From assembly GCF_022682495.2 (NCBI RefSeq), contig NC_071389.1, forward strand, positions 56,876,239-56,940,238: a stretch of 64,000 nucleotides of DNA, written 5' to 3'. This DNA comes from Desmodus rotundus. Its lineage: Eukaryota > Chordata > Mammalia > Chiroptera > Phyllostomidae. The translations under genes and the position numbers were made by a program. Position 1 is the stretch's first letter. Each line of letters starts with the position of its first letter. This document shows, one piece after another, positions 1 to 9,968 of the stretch. Below the pieces are notes generated by a model that was given only the letters and a program-made list of their open reading frames with translations, ran no database searches and had not been told where the DNA came from.

Positions 1-1469
1 GTTAAAAACATTATTTGTTTAATGTGGGAAATTCTTAAAGGAAGAGAGTAGAGGCCAATAACCAATTACAGTTTTGCAAACAACCACTCTGGAAATTCAG
101 AAATCACTGTCTGAAATTTTACATATTTTGACCTATTGTCTTGTGTAGACAGTGCGTTCAGGTGTCCTGGCTTACATGGGCAGCCATAGTAAAAATGCAT
201 AGTTTGCTAGTTCTTCTATATATGTAAATTGTACCTTTTCAGTAGGTGTCAGTTTCTAGGCAGACAAAATATAGTACCTGATCAAATCCAATAACATATT
301 AAATGACGTGTTTGTTTTTTTCTGCCCGACAGTATGAACCCTGAGAACATAGTACCTTGTGATGAGAGCTGAACACAGAGATTTTAAGACACCCTGTGGA
401 CTCAGCTAGACTTCTTAGCCTATTATGCTGTAGACTAAGCGAGAGATTATTTACAATTTAACTGGGATATGAAAGAGAAATTTTATTTGCAGTCAACTCT
501 TGTATTTGATACCAAAAATGAGTTTATCACAAGTGACCTGGGAAATTTCTGTACTCATGGTTCAGGATTGTGGCTCCATGCTCCTTGAAACACCTTGAAA
601 TACAAAGGGTGTTTTGGTGAATGAAGAGAGCTCACCACACGTAGAAAAGCCATGCTGGACTTCGTAGGAACCCATGTTTTGTAAAAAAAACATTCATCCA
701 ACCTTACTGTTGCAATTGAATTAAGCTCTATCTTAACTAAAATCTTGGTTTTAGTATTGCTCTAGATTTGTTTTAACTTTAAAATTAATTTTTAATATGC
801 TGCAACATATTTAAGGTTGTAACAATGTTTCAGACATATGAACCAGTTTTACACACAATGAGATGGAAGAAGTGTCAGAGAACCCTGTGTGCTCCTGCCT
901 GCAGAGGCTGAGCTAGAGGGCATTTTCCCCATTAGTATGAATGGTGGCACAGAAATGAGACAGTGTCTACCGGGAATACTAAAGTCCACCAGAGCCCACA
1001 TTGTGTGTATTGGTTCTAAATGTTTTAACTTGTTGAAAAAGAACAGTTTAACAGACATGAACAGTGAATATTATCTCATGGTGTCCTAAACTCTGAACAT
1101 TATTTTGAATAATAAGTAAATACAGAACACTTTTACACAAGACAATGCAAATGAAAGTATCTGAAGAAGTACTTGGTCTTATTTTTTAGGAGTTATGAAA
1201 TTCATTACAGAGAATATTTTTTGATAGAATAAAAACATTGTGAGTCTTTATGTGCTAAAGGCAAGATAGATAGACAAGGTAAAGAAATCTACATAATAAA
1301 AGGTAGAAGTGTTGAGAAAAAGAAAAAAAAATAGGACCTTTTGGGTGCATGAGACAAATGAAGGAAAATTTGAAAATGTGCTAGAGAAGTTTCAGAATAG
1401 AAGTGTTGATGAGTAAGAAAACAGATTGCTGAGGTTTTAATAGACATAATAAAGACAGAGCTTGCATGT
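1..1469. other. Non-coding DNA, no element recognised
   Basis: AT-rich sequence with stop codons in all frames and no repeat family that I recognise. The two short opposing frames near 850-1090 overlap each other and have no recognisable domain. Old, diverged repeats may still be present. Confidence 0.5.
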
Positions 1470-1472
1470 ATT

Positions 1473-1507
<35 letters not shown>

Positions 1508-1509
1508 TT
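1470..1509. repeat. (TTTA)n microsatellite
   Basis: About nine uninterrupted TTTA units. It sits about 60 bases upstream of the LTR-like block. Confidence 0.95.
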
Positions 1510-1569
1510 GCTATTGAATTGTTTTTCACTCAAATAGTGGGTCTTTGGGTGCTTATTCAGATTTTCACA

Positions 1570-2830
1570 TATCCATAGTTGAAGCAGGGTGCAGCCAAGA
1601 GGAGGGCCCCAAGAAGGGATTTGTGATGGGGTCCAGGACTCAGGGTGTCCAGGAAATATTAGAAAAATGTATGTAGGATGTCCTCACCCCCACAAGCCTG
1701 AGCCAGGGGGGATGGGACACATGGAACAGGGCCATTCAGAGCTGTTTTGGGTAGCAAGAGCTTTGCAGCTAACCCCTGGCACAGTCATTTAACATATCTA
1801 TAACCTTTAACTGGTTTCATGGATGTGTTAAGTAGCTGTGGCCATGCTTTGAGCCAGGGGGATGGGACCAAATTCCACCCAGGATGGGACTGGGAAGTAA
1901 CTCCCCCTGGTTACAGGGCCTGTGGGAGAGCTTGGAGATGATTGGCTCCATGCCATGGGGCCACACCTGCCCAGACTTACTATGGCAGCCCAGTAAAGCT
2001 GGAAGAATACAGGGATGCTGGCAGGTGTAGCTGACTGTAGGAGGAGTCAGAAATGGGGCTGCAAAGGAAGATGGGCGCTGGGATTTAAACCTAGGCCCGG
2101 CAGCCATAGAGTAGGAAGAGACCACGCGGCTCCAAAGTAAATGAGGAGGACCACAAGGTTTTGGGGGAGAAAGGAAGAGGCCACGCGGCTCCAAAGTAAA
2201 TGGGGAGGAGACCATGCGGCTCTGAAGGAAGGAGTAGACCACGCGGCTCTGAAGTAAATGGGAGAACCACGAGGCTCTGAAGCAAGTAGATAGATAGAGG
2301 TCCATGTGGTTCTGAAGTGGGGAAAAGGACCACGCGGTTCTGAAGGAGAGTAGAGAGGACCACGAGGTTTTGGAGTGCTTCTTCTTGCCACGTGGCTTAG
2401 GCAGCAGGAGAGACTTTGCAGCCATAGAAAAGGGGAGAGAGGACTCTTGCTGGTGGGCCATGAGAAGGTGCCACATGGCTTTGGATTAACTGGAGATTGT
2501 GGCAGCCACACAGCTGATGGTGCCGGGAGCCTGAATCACGGACTTCTACTTCTTTTCCTGAGACACGGTACCCCAGACTGGGCACAGGGAGAGGGAAGGA
2601 CTGTGCATCTGTGGGTATTCTAGAGGACTTTAGTATCTTATTGAAGACATTAAGTCATTACTCTAAGTTTGTGCAACTTTTAAATAAACAATTCCTTTCC
2701 TTTTCACCAGTCTCTGGCATTGAGAGACGTCTTTCCTCTGGCGGCAGGCATTGCGAACCTAGCAGGTGGGCGTGGGGGAAGGAACCTCCAGAGACAGAAA
2801 GGGGGAATCCTTTCTGTAATAATTTATCAT
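1570..2830 (+). mobile_element. LTR-like element with internal minisatellite (boundaries uncertain)
   Basis: This GC-richer block differs clearly from its AT-rich flanks. Near its 3' end it has a polyadenylation signal (AATAAA at about 2683), followed by a T/C-rich stretch and then a GC-rich U5-like segment (2710-2815). That is the layout expected of a retroviral-type LTR's R/U5 side. The motif TGAGCCAGGGGG occurs twice, near 1690 and 1851, so part of the left half may be duplicated. A 29-bp tandem array fills the centre. I could not find convincing TG/CA ends or a target duplication, so the limits are approximate. A non-LTR composite element is also possible. No retroviral coding sequence was recognised. 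Confidence 0.45.
2118..2402. repeat. 29-bp minisatellite, about ten units
   Basis: A core of the form CCACGCGGCTCTGAAG recurs with starts near 2122, 2151, 2181, 2212, 2239, 2267, 2302, 2330, 2360 and 2388, that is every 27-35 bases. A diverged unit lies at 2471. Most units keep one or two CpGs; several show the expected CpG decay to TG or CA. Because the period is close to 30, the array makes long repetitive open frames on the minus strand. Those frames are not genes. Confidence 0.9.
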
Positions 2831-2879
2831 GAACCACCCCTGCCTCTGCTCTGTAACATAGTCAAGTATATGTTCAGAC

Positions 2880-3100
2880 CACAGATTTTAGAGCCCGGAT
2901 GCCTAAAAACTTTGTCAACTGTGTGACTGTAGAAATGTTCTTTAACAGCTTCATCTCATTAATTCAGCTACTCCATCTATAAAATCGGACTAATGATAGT
3001 ACCGGCCTCATTGGCTTGTTTTGAGAACTAGAAAAACAATTGTTAAACAGGTTATAAAACACAGGACAGTGCCAGGCATAAAGTACGATCGAGGAATTGA
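2880..3100 (+). mobile_element. MIR SINE
   Basis: Ancient tRNA-derived mammalian SINE in sense orientation. It shows the central MIR pattern of a tRNA-unrelated core, then a CATCTATAAAATCGGACTAA segment (consensus cctcatctgtaaaatgggga), and the 3' GTGCCAGGCATAAAGTA end. Confidence 0.75.
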
Positions 3101-3790
3101 GGTAATCACCTATTGTTATTTCAAACGACTACTTTTTGTGTTGTTCCACACTGGGTAGGAATGAAATTTCAACACTGTCTGGGTCCTCTGGCTTCTACAT
3201 AAATGAATTATGGTTAATATGAAGTTGGAGTAAAGTTGTTTTTTTTTTTTAACTTATTTCTTCTACTTCCTAGTCTGACTGGTGTCTCTGCTACTGCCAT
3301 ACACCATCTGTCTTATTAAGGAGAGACTTCATGAAGATGGGTTTCCCGTGCTACCTTCCAGTATTTCTTCTGACCCCTGCTCCCTGATCATCCCATTTAT
3401 TATCAAACAGCTCTTGATCATCCTGATATCATCATGCTTTTCGTTTATGTCTTCAGTCCATGGAAGTTTTATGATGCACATTTTATTGCTGTTACTAGTC
3501 CGACCCTAGATTCCTTTAACCCTCTCCATGGTTTAAGGAATCTGTTTCTCAGGATGACAGTGGTGGTTAAAATTACAACACAATCAAATCTTCAGGTTAG
3601 CACCGTATTCGTATCACACATACGTCATGCTTTCCGAACACAGGCTGGCCCGCGGAGTACTGGCTCCCTAGTAAAAAGTCAGTAGCAGGGTTCCCTTTTG
3701 TGCTTCAGAGACATTTCTGGGGTATATTATGGTCTCTTTATTCTGGACTAAACCATTAGCATTATTTTAATTGTTTCCAATTTTTTATTA
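3101..3790. other. Non-coding DNA, no element recognised
   Basis: Includes a run of T at 3239-3251. The two overlapping plus-strand frames near 3282-3685 are pyrimidine-rich and have no recognisable domain. Part of 3270-3520 has an L2-like pyrimidine character, but too weak to call. Confidence 0.4.
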
Positions 3791-3890
3791 GCCATTCTCA
3801 ATGAGTTTACAAGTTTGAAATGCAACAAAATGCTTTCTTAGCCATAGTCAATGTGTCCTCAAGTTTGTAAACCTTCAAAATTTATTTTTT
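3791..3890. repeat. Diverged 50-bp tandem duplication
   Basis: Positions 3791-3840 and 3841-3890 align without gaps at 34 of 50 positions, both starting GCCAT and sharing TCAATG, CAAGTTTG and CAAAA. This suggests one old tandem duplication. Confidence 0.5.
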
Positions 3891-5190
3891 ATATGATTTC
3901 TCGGGCATATACTCCCTCAGAACTGGAATGACCTGCACCTTAATATTTGTTATGCTCTGGGTCTGTTGTATTTGAAAGATGTTCCAGATGCTCAGAAACG
4001 TATTGGGACACCAACTTCATTTCCTTTCCATCTCCTTAATATTATAGCTGCATGGCCTTCTTTTCTGCCTGTGCCTCAGTATTTTTGTTGATCTTTAGTC
4101 AGCACTTAGTATGTGACAGGTATTGTGCTAAGTTCCAAGACTTAAAAATATGAAAAAGGGAATTATTTTTGTATTCTCTACTATCAAAGCATTCTAAAGC
4201 TATCAAATAGGAGAAGAGATAAACACAAAGCAAAAAAGTAATTTTTAAAAAAATAACACGATGAAACATTTTTTACACAATTTAGTTTTGTGTGTGTGTT
4301 AAAATTATATAACACTGTAGTTGCAGGGGAAATGATTTTGCTCAGGTCAGTTTAGGACTAGATTTTCTTTCTTTGTGGAATCCTCTAGGAAAATGGCGGT
4401 TAGATAACCACTGTACTACACAGAAGAACAAAGAATTTAAGAAACTTGTGAGGAATCATTACGCTTTCAAGACCAGTTAAAGGTAAACTGGCCCCTCCCA
4501 AGATTAACTGGCCACAGAGGGAATGGATAGCTGAGTTCCCCAAAGTGGTCGTATTCTCATTAAAATTTATTTGAAAATTAATTAAGTCTTTTATCAGGGA
4601 TGATAATTTTTTCCCAAAAAGGGTTTGTAAATTGCAAAGTTAACAAAGTTTCTGTCCTCGTCCAGACTTGGGTCAATTTTCCTCTTTCTCTGTGAGTGTG
4701 TGACAAGCAGAATTGAAGGTCTGACTAAGGAATTCCTAGTTGCCTGTGATGAGGGAAGGGAGGGGGGGTCAATAAATCTCAGTCAAAACTTCTGCTGAGA
4801 TGAAAGGATTTAGCAGCAGTGGGAAAGGAGTATCTACCATAATTTGAATCCCTGATAAACTGAAACAAATGATTGAGGCCAGTAGATGATCTCAAAACAA
4901 TATAATAATGCATGGCTTGACTGAGCTCTGTGAAATGGGATGCTGAGAATTGGAAACAGGTGCTACAAAACTCCAACTTTGATATGCGGGGTCTTAAAGA
5001 TTGAAACCACTTAGATGCAGATGAGCTCTTCCTATTTCAACATGATGAAGGACTTGCACAAAAAATTAGGAACTTTACAAGTGTAAAAAGAAATGTACAA
5101 AGAAGTGTACAAAGAAATGTTAAAAATATATAAGTGTGTACTATGTATATTTAACTCTAAAGTGAGAAGTGTGTACTTTAGAAAGAAATC
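3891..5190. other. Non-coding DNA, one possible MIR scrap
   Basis: Around 4090-4135 the text CAGCACTTAGTATGTGACAG followed by GTGCTAAG resembles the MIR segment 'cacttactatgtgccaggcactgtgctaag'. The rest is unassigned. No supportable coding frame. Confidence 0.4.
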
Positions 5191-5314
5191 TTTCCTCCCT
5201 CCCTTCTTTCCCTTTGTTCCTTTTCCTTTCTTTCTCTCTCTCCCTCCCTCCCTCTCTCCCTCCCTCTTCTCCCTCCCTCTCCCCTCCTTCCTTCCTTCCT
5301 TCCTTCCTTCTTCT
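5191..5314. repeat. Polypyrimidine tract (TCCC/TTCC)n
   Basis: About 124 bases almost entirely C and T on the plus strand, moving from TCCC units to a pure (CTTC)n end. It has mirror symmetry and so could form triplex (H-) DNA. The 86-aa frame crossing it is a repeat artefact. Confidence 0.95.
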
Positions 5315-5699
5315 CAACCACTGAGATGGAAATCACACAGCAGAGTCAAGTGATCATAACAATTGTCCAGGGCTAGGAAGGGTGATTTCCTGAAATACAG
5401 AATTAAGTGCCACTTAATGAATGAAAGAATGAAAACTAGAACAACAGGGTGAAAAGCTGTAATGGAAATGTTTAGTGAATTCTATCTCATGTTTTAAAAA
5501 TATTGAAAACAAAAGTCATATATATTTCTAATTACCATTGTATAGACATTAAGAACTTCATAAAATGTCTTAGCCTTTGTAGCTTCTTTATGTTTGTTAT
5601 TTTTGTTATCTAGTTGGTTTTTGGTTTTGATTAGCAGTAAAAGCTTTGACAGACAAAATTAACCAGAGATAATAATACTGGAAGTTAAAATGTTACTCA
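5315..5699. other. Non-coding DNA, no element recognised
   Basis: AT-rich spacer between the polypyrimidine tract and a MIR. Nothing recognisable on either strand. Confidence 0.5.
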
Positions 5700-5711
5700 A
5701 TACTTGTCTTT

Positions 5712-5855
5712 CAGGCAGTAGCTGATTTAACCCCTACAACTACCTATTGAGGTAAACACTATTACTTTTTCTAGAAGAAAAACATGTGGTTAAAGAAAGT
5801 TAATCAAAGTTACAAAGTTAATCTGTAACTTGATCAAAGTCACAGAAAATTGTTG
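5712..5855 (+). mobile_element. MIR SINE
   Basis: The segment CCCCTACAACTACCTATTGAGGTAAACACTATTACT corresponds to the MIR block 'cctcacaacaaccctatgaggtaggtactattatt'. It is followed by a decayed 'gaggttaagtaacttgcccaaggtcac' block near 5815-5855. Confidence 0.65.
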
Positions 5856-5927
5856 ACCTTGATGCAAATAGAGGTATTTTAATTTTTTTTTTACTTCAAA
5901 TTCTAAGCTGTTAGCACTATGCCTTCT

Positions 5928-6036
5928 GTGCAATCCTTCAATCATGGGAGCTTGAATCCCATCTCCGCCAGTCTTTATTTAGTAACTATAGATAGATTAT
6001 TTAGCCTCTCTGAGCTACACTTCTTCTCATGAAACA
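5928..6036 (+). mobile_element. MIR SINE fragment
   Basis: AGCTTGAATCCCATCTCCGCC near 5948 and the later TAGCCTCTCTGAGCTACACTTC match the MIR 'gggttcgaatcccagctctgcc ... taacctctctgagcctcagtttc' layout. A possible continuation, ATAAGCTGTTGCGAGGACTATTGTGAGG, lies at 6380-6407, so the element may be split or two MIRs may be present. Confidence 0.6.
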
Positions 6037-6600
6037 TACCGATTTTGTGGTCTCTTTTTTCCAAAGAACCTCATCTGTCCAGGACATCTTGTATTATTAC
6101 TTTCTTTCTTTTTCTAAAAAAACTTATAATTGGGAAAAGCAAAGAAGAGGTGAGCTAGAGAGACAGCTTTCCTCTAGTTTGAAGACAAGTTTAAGGATGA
6201 TATCCCCAAGGGATAGAGAGTGTTGACTCATCAGCTGCTAAAAAGCACGGGCTAGAAAATTTCCTCTGAGATGAAACAGTGAACAGCCGATGGAGTCCCT
6301 GTAAATGTGTGTGAAATTATGACTCTGTCCTCAGTCTTCATTTGCTTTGCACTTTTATTCAGAGTGATCTGTAACACCTCATAAGCTGTTGCGAGGACTA
6401 TTGTGAGGATGGTGGTATAAACCAGTAGGAGGTAGGTATAATTTTTATATTGCCCATTGGTACTCAGACCAGATCCACCCTATAAAAGGCAGATTTAAAG
6501 CTTGAGCAGTGTTTCCATAGTGATGATGTTACAGAGAGGACAGAGAAGCTGGGAGCACTATCAAAGAGGAAGAGTGAAGAGATCTAAATCAAGCCAATGC
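6037..6600. other. Non-coding DNA with possible MIR 3' piece
   Basis: Only the MIR-like stretch at about 6380-6410 is recognisable. The 65-aa plus frame at 6029 has no recognised domain and starts inside a MIR. Confidence 0.4.
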
Positions 6601-6604
6601 AGTT

Positions 6605-6675
6605 CGTTTTCTCTCCCTTTCTCGGGGAGTATGTGGTAGGTGCTCATTAAATATTTATTAAACTGAATTCAAATA
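6605..6675 (+). mobile_element. L2/MIR-type 3' tail
   Basis: GTGGTAGGTGCTCATTAAATATTTATTAAACTGAATT matches the shared L2/MIR 3' end 'catagtaggtgctcaataaatatttgttgaatgaa'. Confidence 0.5.
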
Positions 6676-6992
6676 ATGGGAATGCCATTATTTTTCCACC
6701 CCCCTGAGTGAGAAAATTGAGTAGATGATAGGAAGCAGCTGAAAGTTCTTTTGCATATAATAAAATGATATATAAGTGGGAGTGGCTGTTAATACATTAT
6801 TAAACCATCATTTTTATAGACTACTAAGCATATAGTGAGTACTGAGGATACAAAGATTGATAAAGTCTTAATTCTAAAATAAATAAGTCATGGAAAAGAA
6901 AGTGTCAGAACAATATTGTCTTGGGAAGGAACAACCATTAAAAAGAAATTGATGTAGAAATAGCAAGTGAGATTCTTTGCTAATTAGTTAAT

Positions 6993-7115
6993 TAACTTGT
7001 TTATTTTTATTGTATATTTTTCCCATTACCATTTATCCCCTTCACACCCTTTTCCGCTGTCCCTCCTTCTACCTCTCCCCTGCCCCCAGTCCACACTGTT
7101 GTCCATGAGATTCAT
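6993..7115 (-). mobile_element. L1 3' end, bat type
   Basis: Reading the minus strand gives the 3' UTR of a bat L1. On the plus strand it shows TTATTGTATATTTTTCCCATTACCATTTA, then a pyrimidine-rich part and CACTGTTGTCCATGAG. The same arrangement is found at 45062-45190, so the two are copies of one L1 subfamily end, both severely 5'-truncated. Confidence 0.65.
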
Positions 7116-7479
7116 GATAGGCCCTCAGGTGAGCGGGCGCTGGATGCTGTTTCCCAGCCCTCTGGGGACTTGCTGATTGCAGAAAGCTGTGCACCTCTGA
7201 CTGCATTTTATACGGAGTAGGCTATTTTACAACTCTGTAGGGATGGAAGTCGTGGTTTAAAAAACTGGTAACAATGTAATGTTTCTTGTCCGTAGAAATG
7301 CAAATGAATTTGGTCTAGTAGAGAATGAAAATCTCTGTAAGATGGTTTTCTTTCAACCAATTTTAACATCTTTCTTGTTTCCTCACCATTAACGAGCTAA
7401 ATAAAATCTTTGATAAGTGTTCATTTTATGTTTGCTGAGAGCCATGGTTTTATCATCTTGAAATTTGTACTTTTACAGA
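7116..7479. other. Non-coding DNA, no element recognised
   Basis: Moderate GC at 7120-7200, then AT-rich. Nothing recognisable. Confidence 0.45.
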
Positions 7480-7572
7480 AGGTAAATACTGAGTGCCTCT
7501 TAGGTGCCTGGCGTTAAGCTCAGCAATGCCATTAATGCTACCTTATTGAATATTCAAAACTCTACAAACTGG
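7480..7572 (+). mobile_element. MIR SINE fragment
   Basis: TACTGAGTGCCTCTTAGGTGCCTGGCGTTAAGCTCAGCAATGCC corresponds to the MIR block 'ttgagcacctactatgtgccaggcactgtgctaagc'. Confidence 0.55.
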
Positions 7573-8494
7573 GAGACTTCCATGTGGGGCCTTTATATAC
7601 TGATGTTTAAGATAAAATTATTCAGTGATATTTGTTAAAGAACAGTAAGGCAGACTCTTTATGCAAGAACATCACAGTAAGTGTAGAGACTGCTGCAGTT
7701 TTGTGATGGAAAGAGAAACTGGGCTCAATACAACAAGAAACAGTGAGAACTTGTAAACAAGGAGCAGGTTGGGGATCAATAGATGGAAAATTGCTAGGAG
7801 AAAACATCAGGGATAAGGGGAGATTCTGGCTCACTTGACCTAACAAGACTCTTCCTGAAGGCAGGCCAGAGTGATCGGACATCTCACGGGAGATGGCGGA
7901 GGATGAGAAGTTGACGATCCGGTATCAAGACTAATCAGATCAAATATCAAGATAATCAGATTTTGAGAATCCTTAAACTGATTGAGCAGGACCCTTACTA
8001 AAATTGGACAATGTGGAGATAAGCACAGAAGCCCAGATTTAGGGGCCCAGTTCAGAAGATAATTCGGAAGGTCCTAATTAGAGTTTGGTCAAAAAAGAAA
8101 ATCTTTTCATTGATAAGAGCTTTTCAGCTTCTGGAGGAAGAGATAAATTAACAAATATTTGTGAAACAATGCGCTAAGATTTCTACAAAAGTTTAAGGGT
8201 GGCTCAAGTAGCAGGTGTTTTATCTGGTAGAGGTGAATTTAGAACTTTTGGCTTATTATACATATGAAATGCTTAAATGTCTATATTTTAATATTAGTTT
8301 ACAATGGGTCATTACAATCTATATTAAATATATCTTTATCATGTTCCATTTATGTATGAGAGATAACTTCATCTTTTAATAAACTGGCACTTTACCTTTT
8401 AGAAACTTAAGAATGAAGAAATTTTGTAATGGGTCAATGTATTGAGCTTGCCATAAACCTCTTTATTACATATAATATCTGGAAATTTGTTTTA
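7573..8494. other. Unassigned block, possibly an old repeat
   Basis: 7640-8130 is richer in A/G and GC than its neighbours. It has the look of an old LTR or internal ERV segment (for example an AGATGGCGGAGGATGAGAAG stretch at 7891), but I cannot match it to a family. The 86-aa minus frame at 7622-7882 has no recognised domain. 8230-8494 is AT-rich and empty. Confidence 0.35.
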
Positions 8495-8962
8495 ATGTTA
8501 AAATCTTTGAGCGTAGGGGAACTCACGTTAGATGTAATATGGCTCCAGAAGCAAAGGCATCTGGGAATGTTGAACTCTTAACTCTATAGCCTCAGGCTTG
8601 GTTGACTACCCAGCAAACTAGAATGCTGTCCAAAGATAAACACCGTGCCCCAGGAGTAAGGCTAATGAATGTATAGAGTGTGATAACTGCCTGATGTTAT
8701 CTGTTAACAAAGAAATGCACTGTTCTGTCTGGTGGTCTGCAGGACTACCCACCATATGGTTCTACTATTATCCCTCTATCAAAAAGAGACCCTGTCCTGG
8801 GAGGGGTGTGGATTCTTCCAGGCTGGACACCTCAGGGAGCAGCTGCCTTGCCTGTGTGTGTAAGTTTCTCCTATTGAATCTCTTATAAATTTGAATAAGG
8901 CTACATGTCAGTTTTTGGAATTGATCCTGAATTTAGACTTTTGGGGCTTGCCCCCAACACTG
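8495..8962 (+). mobile_element. Probable solo LTR (class I ERV type)
   Basis: A moderately GC-rich block ending with a degenerate polyadenylation region (TATAAATTTGAATAAGGC near 8884) and then TTTTGGGGCTTGCCCCCAAC at 8939-8958. The latter resembles the junction between U5 and a tRNA-Pro primer-binding site (tggggg-c-tcg type). No protein-coding remains follow, so it would be a solo LTR. I did not find a clear target duplication. Family not determined. Confidence 0.4.
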
Positions 8963-9656
8963 AGATAAAATGTTATATTTTATAAAATACACTTACTTTT
9001 TAAATTTTAAATAGCCAATTAATAATAAAGTAAAACAACAGCAAAAAAAGCACACTTACTTACTTGTTTTCAAAACCAGCAATACTACAAAAACAGAATG
9101 AAAGATTAAAAAAATGAGAATAGAGCATCTTAAAATTTTGACACATTTGTGCAAAAAATAAAGAAACTCGTTTTTTCCTTTACAGGAGGAAATCACATAT
9201 TATTTCTCACCAGTTTTTACACTTTCTTACCCTCTTACTCCATTCTGAGATTCGCTTCGCATTGTGGCCATTGCTTTAAGTAACAAAGCATTTTCCCTGC
9301 CAATCAGGTACAATCCATGCCAGGAAGAGCCTCAATGAATTTTAGTTACCACATTCCATTCGTTTCATGTGGTGTTTGGGCCACAGTAACTGTAGAATCT
9401 AGGAAAACAAAATCATTGCTGACTTTATGTGGAAATGACCTTGCTTTAGAAACCCCTTCTAAAAATAGGAAGGACAAGGATAATTTGGGGTGCTATGTAA
9501 ATTGGGGAAACAAATATTTGGGGAACTTCTTAAATCACACCCATCCATAATTATCTCTTCAATCTTGAGGTTATAATGCAGCTTCCAGTTGCTGAGTGCT
9601 ATACTGATTCAGTCAGATTATGTCAGATACTCACCACACTTCCAAAGATAAAATCT

Positions 9657-9863
9657 GGAGACCCGGCCAGTGTGGCTCAGCTGTTTGGGTGTCGTCCAGC
9701 AAACTGAAAGGTCACCGGTTTGATTCCTATGAGGTTTCGTCCTGGTGGAGGTCCAGACAGAAAGCAACCAGTCAGTGCTTTTCTCTCACATTGATATTTC
9801 TCTCCCTCTCTTTCTCACTCCCCCCTCTCTAAAATAAAAAATAAAATTAAGAAGTTAAAAAAA
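9657..9863 (+). mobile_element. VES SINE (bat tRNA-derived SINE)
   Basis: The head CCGGCCAGTGTGGCTCAGCT is followed by the RNA polymerase III B-box-like GGTTTGATTCC, a CT-rich stretch and CTCTCTAAAATAAAA. The flanks CAAAGATAAAATC (9643-9655) and CAAAGATAACAAT (9864-9876) form a slightly diverged target-site duplication. The middle has unusual substitutions compared with other copies here. The 70-aa frame through it is not a gene. Confidence 0.85.
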
Positions 9864-9954
9864 CAAAGATAACAATTTTGTAATATATTAATCGCTATAA
9901 TTGTCCACCATTAGTCCATAGATAGCAGTCTCACTCACATTATCATGCATGTTA

Positions 9955-9968
9955 CCACCAGAGGGCAC
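9955..9968 (+). promoter_or_regulatory. CTCF-like core motif
   Basis: CCACCAGAGGGCAC fits the CTCF core CCASYAGRKGGCRS at every position. It lies in apparently unique DNA about 90 bases past a VES SINE. Motif match only; occupancy is not shown. Confidence 0.5.

Noticed and set aside
2118..2402. Regularly spaced repeats resembling a CRISPR array
   Set aside because: Units are contiguous, degenerate and lack unique spacers; the genome is mammalian.
1817..2511. Minus-strand frames of 219, 154 and 90 aa rich in Pro, Ser and Trp
   Set aside because: They are translations of the 29-bp minisatellite in three frames; no non-repeat domain and no consistent frame.
9657..9863. Possible tRNA gene (A- and B-box-like words in VES copies)
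   Set aside because: The boxes belong to the tRNA-derived SINE; no cloverleaf with paired acceptor stem is formed.
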